From assembly GCA_902476875.1 (NCBI GenBank), contig CABSFC010000100.1, positions 1 through 9,894 of the forward strand: 9,894 nt of DNA. The letters are read 5' to 3'. A program made the translations under genes and the position numbers. The DNA comes from an uncultured Oscillibacter sp. (GTDB lineage: Bacteria; Bacillota; Clostridia; Oscillospirales; Oscillospiraceae). A model generated the notes under the pieces. The model had not been told where the DNA came from. It made no database searches and was given only the letters and a program-made list of their open reading frames with translations. Shown here piece by piece: positions 7,207 to 9,894 of this stretch (position 1 is the first letter of the stretch; every line of letters begins with the position of its first letter).

Positions 7207-7655
7207 TCGGCCAGCAGTTTTGTAAGCTCCTGCATAAAAGTGTCCACGTCCTTGAACTGCCTGTAAACGGAGGCAAACCGGACATAGGCCACCTGGTCCA
7301 CGGAGCGCAGCCGCTCCATGACCCGTTCGCCGATGGCCTCGGTGCTGATCTCCCGCTCCATGGAGTTCTGGAGGTCCTGTTCGATCTCCCCGGCGATCTT
7401 CTCCAGCTCCGCCAGGGGGACGGGCCGCTTCTCACAGGCCCGGATCATACCCTCCAGGACCTTCCGCCGCTCAAAGCTCTGGCGGCTGCCGTCCTTCTTC
7501 ACCACCACCATGGGCAGGCTCTCCACCGTCTCATAGGTGGTGAACCGCTTGGAGCAGGAGAGACACTCCCGCCTGCGGCGGATGCTGGCGCCCTCGTCGG
7601 CGGGGCGGGAATCAATGACCTTGCTCTCGCTGAAACCGCAATATGGACAATTCAT
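7200..7655 (-). CDS. nrdR: Transcriptional repressor NrdR
   Basis: The 151-aa protein is normal family length. Residues 3-34 form a zinc ribbon with Cys3, Cys6, Cys31 and Cys34 (MNCPYCG ... ECLSCSKRF). An ATP-cone follows from about 47 to 137 (VVVKKDGSRQSFERRKVLEGM, then VDQVAYVRFASVYRQFKDV). NrdR senses ATP/dATP and represses ribonucleotide reductase genes. The frame opens upstream to 7709, but the Met followed by NCPYCG fixes the start at 7655, and AGGAGGG lies 6 nt before it. No NRD gene is in this window and no obvious NrdR box precedes this gene. It is monocistronic here, read from the promoter at 7722-7730. Confidence 0.97.
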   Translation of the reverse strand: MNCPYCGFSESKVIDSRPADEGASIRRRRECLSCSKRFTTYETVESLPMVVVKKDGSRQSFERRKVLEGMIRACEKRPVPLAELEKIAGEIEQDLQNSMEREISTEAIGERVMERLRSVDQVAYVRFASVYRQFKDVDTFMQELTKLLAEK

Positions 7656-7721
7656 GAGGAACCCTCCTGATTTTCCGCCGGCGGAGAGCCGGCGCGTCTT
7701 CTTCCACATGGTATCGGGGGT

Positions 7722-7730
7722 ATTATACCA
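7722..7730 (-). promoter_or_regulatory. Extended -10 promoter of nrdR
   Basis: The minus strand reads TGGTATAAT: a perfect TATAAT (7722-7727) with the TG of an extended -10 box (7729-7730). The -35 position (near 7745-7750) has no consensus hexamer and falls within the palindrome at 7741-7759. Transcription would start near 7715, about 60 nt before the start codon. Confidence 0.65.
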
Positions 7731-7740
7731 CAGAGCCGCT

Positions 7741-7759
7741 AAATATGGTATCCATATTT
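7741..7759. promoter_or_regulatory. 19-bp perfect palindrome over the nrdR -35 region
   Basis: AAATATGG (7741-7748) and CCATATTT (7752-7759) are perfect inverted repeats around TAT. The site covers the -35 region of the nrdR promoter, the position of a repressor or activator operator. On the plus strand it is followed by T-rich sequence (TTATTTTTTT), so it could act as an AT-rich terminator for plus-strand readthrough, but no plus-strand gene ends here. It does not resemble the NrdR box as I know it. Confidence 0.5.
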
Positions 7760-7830
7760 TTATTTTTTTCCGATATTTTCAGCCTGTCAGCTCCGGTCAC
7801 ATCCCTGCGCAAACAGTGGGACTGGTCCCG

Positions 7831-7871
7831 GGAGGCACTGGCTATCTGCCGGTTGGTCACCGGGTGCCTCC
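7831..7871. other. Two-stem structured element downstream of the 175-aa gene
   Basis: GGAGGCAC (7831-7838) pairs perfectly with GTGCCTCC (7864-7871), and the interval contains CCGGT/ACCGG (7849-7853/7859-7863), whose 3' arm abuts the outer stem. GGGAC/GTCCC lies just beside it (near 7820-7830). It follows the stop of the 175-aa gene by 5 bp on the minus strand. There is no T run, so it is not an ordinary intrinsic terminator. A tRNA was considered and excluded. The remaining bases of 7710-7830 hold the nrdR promoter and nothing else recognisable. Confidence 0.45.
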
Positions 7872-7875
7872 GACC

Positions 7876-8403
7876 TCAGCGGAACACGGGCGATTCCTGC
7901 GCGTCAAAGGCGTACACTACATATGTGCCCCCATCGATATTTTGAATTCGCGCAAAGCAAAACAGTGTAGTCAGTGGAAAGTGCTTTCCCTTGTCATATG
8001 GAAGTGCTACATACCGGCACCCATCCCCCGTCCGGGTCAGGACGCCCCGGGCGCCCCGCAGACGCCGGCGCAGCCAGGCGGCGCGAAACAACCGGTCCGG
8101 CTCCGGCGCCTGTTCCCAGATCGGTTGGACAGACTGCCCCCTGGCGGGCCGCAGCTCGCCACGCAGCAGCCGCCCCAGCGGCGCCGTCATCCTCCGGGAG
8201 AAGCGGCGGCGGATAACGGCCTGCCGCCCCTCCGGCTCCAGCACACCCAGCCGCAGCTCCCCCAGGTCCCCCACCGCCCAGGCGCACCAGATCCCATCTC
8301 CCGGCATATGGCAGCGGGCGGTGAACCAGGTGTACAGCGTCTCCGGCTCCGTTGTCAGCTCTCCCAGCGGCTTACCGTCCCACAGCAGCGGAAACTTGTC
8401 CAT
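7876..8403 (-). CDS. Uncharacterised 175-aa protein
   Basis: The product is not recognised. The protein has no signal peptide or membrane helix and opens MDKFPLLWDGKPLGELTTEP, followed by WFTARCHMPGDGIWCAW and LRLGVLEPEGRQAVIRRRFS. The first half alternates short strands and turns, the middle is rich in Arg and Leu, and the end carries strand-like YVALPY and GGTYVVYAF. A frame continues upstream to a TTG at 8442, but that overlaps the terminator at 8426-8459, so the ATG at 8403 is preferred, with GGGGAGG/AGAGGG sequence before it. The last ~60 codons use noticeably more A and T than the neighbours. It may be transcribed from the weak promoter at 8464-8491 or by readthrough. Confidence 0.72.
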   Translation of the reverse strand: MDKFPLLWDGKPLGELTTEPETLYTWFTARCHMPGDGIWCAWAVGDLGELRLGVLEPEGRQAVIRRRFSRRMTAPLGRLLRGELRPARGQSVQPIWEQAPEPDRLFRAAWLRRRLRGARGVLTRTGDGCRYVALPYDKGKHFPLTTLFCFARIQNIDGGTYVVYAFDAQESPVFR

Positions 8404-8425
8404 GGCCCTCTGCCTCCCCTCATTG

Positions 8426-8459
8426 AAAAACCGCCTGTGCAACTCTATGCGCAGGCGGT
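8426..8459 (-). terminator. Intrinsic terminator after the secreted-protein gene
   Basis: ACCGCCTGTGC (8430-8440) and GCGCAGGCGGT (8449-8459) form an 11-bp stem with one mismatched position and an 8-nt loop. On the minus strand it is followed by five T (complement of 8426-8430). It lies 24 bp after the stop at 8484, in the leader of the 175-aa gene. Confidence 0.8.
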
Positions 8460-8463
8460 CTTG

Positions 8464-8491
8464 ATTATGTGGGACAGCGGCGGTCAGGCAA
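8464..8491 (-). promoter_or_regulatory. Weak candidate promoter for the 175-aa gene
   Basis: The minus strand has TTGCCT (8486-8491), a 16-bp spacer and CATAAT (8464-8469): 4/6 and 5/6 matches. If used, the transcript would start around 8457, so the terminator hairpin at 8426-8459 would sit at its very 5' end. This is the only promoter-like pair seen for the gene. Confidence 0.25.
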
Positions 8492-8990
8492 TGGTGTAAG
8501 TGCCCCGCACCAGCAACTTTGTGGTGGCGGCGGTGGCCTTGACGCCCCGGCCCTCAACGGTCATCATGTACAGGTGGTTCTGCGCCAGCGCGCCGCCGCT
8601 GTTCAGCGTCCCGGCGGTAGTCTCGTCGATCAGGCCGGGGGCGGAGGGCGACACACACGTGGCCGTGCCGACCCGCAGCATGACCTCGCAGCCGATGTCT
8701 CCGGTCAGAGTCTGGCCGCTGGAGAGCGTCACCACGGTAAAGGTGGCGGCGGAGCCCGTTCCCCCGACCGCCTGTCCGCCCAGCTGCTGGGCGATCTGAC
8801 TGTTCCGGGCGGCGATCTTCTGATCTACCTTTTGCAGGACGGTGTTCAGGAACGTATCATTTAAATAACTCAGCGTCACCAGCGGGTCGCCGGAGGAGCC
8901 CGCCTCCGCCGCGAAGGACACCGTCATGTTCAGCGCGGCGCTGAGCAACAGCAGCACCACCATCCGCAAAAACCATCTGTTCTTTTTCAT
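8484..8990 (-). CDS. Secreted protein of unknown function, 168 aa
   Basis: Residues 1-28 are a clear signal peptide (MKKNRWFLRMVVLLLLSAAL, then NMTVSFAAEA with a likely cut after the AxA-type site), so the protein is exported. The mature part begins with DPLVTLSYLNDTFLNTVLQKV and a helical, Gln-rich segment (QKIAARNSQIAQQL). It ends in a compact beta-rich domain: LRVGTATCVSP, GLIDETTAGTLNSGGAL, NHLYMMTVEGRGVKATA and VRGTYTIA. I have seen this pairing in uncharacterised Clostridia and Paenibacillus wall-associated proteins, but cannot name a family. The ATG at 8990 has GGAGG 10 nt upstream; the frame upstream to 9101 crosses an intergenic hairpin and the mazF end and is not coding. No clear promoter precedes it, so it may be read with mazF. 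Confidence 0.85.
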   Translation of the reverse strand: MKKNRWFLRMVVLLLLSAALNMTVSFAAEAGSSGDPLVTLSYLNDTFLNTVLQKVDQKIAARNSQIAQQLGGQAVGGTGSAATFTVVTLSSGQTLTGDIGCEVMLRVGTATCVSPSAPGLIDETTAGTLNSGGALAQNHLYMMTVEGRGVKATAATTKLLVRGTYTIA

Positions 8991-9031
8991 GGGATATGTA
9001 CCTCCGTTATCCTTCGTGTCCGGGAATCCGT

Positions 9032-9065
9032 CCTCCCGGAAAGAAGCGCTGCTCTTTCCGGGAGG
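9032..9065 (-). other. 12-bp perfect hairpin after mazF
   Basis: CCTCCCGGAAAG (9032-9043) pairs with CTTTCCGGGAGG (9054-9065) around a 10-nt loop that itself contains the palindrome AGCGCT. It is 7 bp past the mazF stop on the minus strand. There is no T run, so it may stabilise the 3' end of the alr-mazF transcript or slow polymerase rather than terminate fully. Confidence 0.5.
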
Positions 9066-9072
9066 GCCTCCG

Positions 9073-9441
9073 TCATACCAATTGGTCGTGTGGCAGTCCA
9101 AAGCTCACCGCGATGGCCGTGTCGACTTTCGTCATCACATTTTCCTCCACATGGCCCATCCGCTCCCGCAGCCGCTTTTTGTCCAGGGTCCGCACCTGCT
9201 CCAGCAGGACGATGGAATCCCGGCTCAGGCCGCAGCTCTGGTCCACGGGAAGGTCGATATGTGTCGGCAGCCGGGCCTTGCCCGTCTGTGAGGTGATGGC
9301 TGCCGCGATCACGGTGGGGCTGTAGCGGTTGCCGGTGTCGTTCTGGATGATCAGAACGGGCCGGACGCCGCCCTGCTCGCTGCCCACCACCGGGGAGAGA
9401 TCGGCATAGTAAATATCGCCGCGCTTGACACTCGTATCCAC
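9073..9441 (-). CDS. mazF: MazF/PemK-family mRNA interferase (EndoA-like)
   Basis: This endoribonuclease toxin cuts single-stranded RNA at short motifs. The translation VKRGDIYYADLSPVVGSEQG, with GGVRPVLIIQND next, is very close to what I recall of B. subtilis NdoA (EndoA). The conserved catalytic pair appears as Arg27 in GGVRP and Thr50 in AAAIT (counting from the GTG at 9441), followed by LLEQVRTLDKKRL. The frame opens at GTG 9450, but GGAG lies only 1 nt before that codon and 10 nt before the GTG at 9441, so 9441 is preferred (122 aa); the call at 9450 would give 125 aa. It follows alr as in Bacillus, but no antitoxin gene (mazE/ndoAI) is present in the 178-bp gap. The toxin therefore stands alone here or its antitoxin is elsewhere. 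Confidence 0.93.
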   Translation of the reverse strand: MDTSVKRGDIYYADLSPVVGSEQGGVRPVLIIQNDTGNRYSPTVIAAAITSQTGKARLPTHIDLPVDQSCGLSRDSIVLLEQVRTLDKKRLRERMGHVEENVMTKVDTAIAVSFGLPHDQLV

Positions 9442-9450
9442 AAAGTTCAC

Positions 9451-9628
9451 ACTCCGCCGAAAGAAGTACCCGTCACCGAAGTCGCTTCGGTGAGGCCACT
9501 TTCATTCTCCCACGCAGTTTCGGAATTTATACGCTGCCGGGAAGGCAAAATTCCGGCGTCCTTGCCCCGCACTATCCTATGCGGGGATCAAGCTGTGAGT
9601 GCCGTCTTTCCGTGGCGCTCTCGCGCCG
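9451..9628. other. alr-mazF intergenic region with four consecutive hairpins
   Basis: Four inverted repeats fill most of the gap: TCACCGAAG/CTTCGGTGA (9473-9493, 9-bp perfect stem); GCCGGGAA/TTCCGGC with one bulge (9535-9557); CTTG-CCCCGCA/TGCGGGG-CAAG with a 2-nt bulge (9561-9592); and GGCGC/GCGCC (9614-9627). On the minus strand the first covers a 10-codon frame (MKVASPKRLR, ATG at 9505) preceded closely by GGGAG. TATAAA (near 9525-9530) lies between stems and is a weak -10 candidate. There is no frame of 40 codons or more that could be an antitoxin. Confidence 0.55.
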
Positions 9629-9894
9629 TCAGAGCAGCAGCCGCAGGCTGCGCTCCACCACTTCCCCGTTCTCCATGTACAGCCGGGGCACCCGCTTGCT
9701 GACCGCGCAGATCAGCTCGTAAGGAATGGTTCCCAACGTGTCCGCCAGCTCGTCCACCCGCTGGCGCTGGCCGAACAGCTCCACCGCGTCCCCCACGTGG
9801 ACATCCGGCAGTCCGGACAGGTCCACCATGGTCATATCCATGCAGATGCGGCCCCGAATGGGCGCCGGACCGTGGGCGGTCTGGACCGCCATCC
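9629..9894 (-). CDS. alr: Alanine racemase, C-terminal part
   Basis: The frame enters from the right edge and ends at the stop at 9629, giving about 88 residues. It holds the C-terminal beta domain of the PLP-dependent enzyme that converts L-alanine to D-alanine for peptidoglycan. Visible family motifs are IRGRICMDMTMVDLSG (GRxCMDxxMxD, which contributes to the active site across the dimer), VGDAVELFG, and LGTIPYELICAVSKRVPRLY near the end. The PLP lysine and the catalytic tyrosine would lie beyond the window. The gene heads toward mazF, as in B. subtilis alr-ndoAI-ndoA. The ATG at 9892 is an internal methionine, not the start. Confidence 0.95.
   Translation of the reverse strand, partial: MAVQTAHGPAPIRGRICMDMTMVDLSGLPDVHVGDAVELFGQRQRVDELADTLGTIPYELICAVSKRVPRLYMENGEVVERSLRLLL

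Noticed and set aside
7722..7760. NrdR box autoregulating nrdR
   Set aside because: The palindrome and promoter sequence do not resemble the ACACTATATATGT-like NrdR box, and no tandem pair of boxes is visible.
7831..7871. tRNA-like fold with acceptor and T-arm geometry
   Set aside because: There is no T-loop consensus, the loop has 5 instead of 7 bases, and no anticodon arm or D arm is present; total length is too short.
8404..8442. Upstream TTG start of the 175-aa gene at 8442
   Set aside because: It would start within the loop and arm of the terminator at 8426-8459; the ATG at 8403 is the sensible start.
9451..9628. MazE-type antitoxin gene between alr and mazF
   Set aside because: I checked the minus-strand frames: stop codons interrupt all of them, and the longest ATG frame with a ribosome binding site is 10 codons.

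Overview
The window looks like chromosomal DNA from a GC-rich anaerobic Firmicute of class Clostridia, most likely an Oscillospiraceae-type gut bacterium (Flavonifractor, Oscillibacter or Lawsonibacter-like). The support is strong AGGAGG-type ribosome binding sites on almost every gene, a glmS ribozyme, an ECF sigma/DUF4179 pair, a DUF421-DUF4363 pair, NrdR and an alr-mazF neighbourhood, together with GC-rich codon use. The genus is an inference. No phage, transposase or CRISPR is visible.

Layout, left to right. (1) 1-477, minus: 5' part of an AEC-family membrane transporter with its own promoter. (2) 563-1900, minus: a two-gene operon of a MerR/GyrI-type multidrug-sensing regulator and an unknown 139-aa protein joined by an ATGA overlap. 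It is read from a promoter with the 19-bp spacer typical of MerR control and ends at a hairpin. (3) 1923-3673, minus: ECF sigma factor and its overlapping, membrane-anchored DUF4179 anti-sigma partner, with an ECF-like promoter and a strong terminator. (4) 3682-6073, minus: glmS (glucosamine-6-phosphate synthase) with a self-cleaving glmS ribozyme in its leader. Its 3' end is unusual: the last 67 bp of the gene occur twice, 204 bp apart, separated by 137 bp of hairpin-rich DNA. (5) 6129-7192, plus: a DUF421 (YetF-like) membrane protein and a DUF4363 protein, translationally coupled. (6) 7200-7655, minus: nrdR, ending only a few bases from the DUF4363 gene. (7) 7876-8990, minus: an unknown 175-aa protein and an unknown secreted 168-aa protein, separated by a terminator. 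(8) 9073-9894, minus: a MazF-type endoribonuclease with no recognisable antitoxin gene next to it, then the C-terminal part of alanine racemase.

Functionally, glmS and alr both feed cell-wall precursor synthesis, and the MerR and ECF units look like two separate stress or drug-sensing switches. NrdR controls ribonucleotide reductase genes elsewhere. The most unusual item is the duplicated glmS tail with its structured insert (3722-3992), which looks like the scar or minimal form of an element that targets the 3' end of glmS. Second are the small structured intergenic regions: the dyad between glmS and the DUF421 gene, the four hairpins between alr and mazF, and the palindrome upstream of nrdR.
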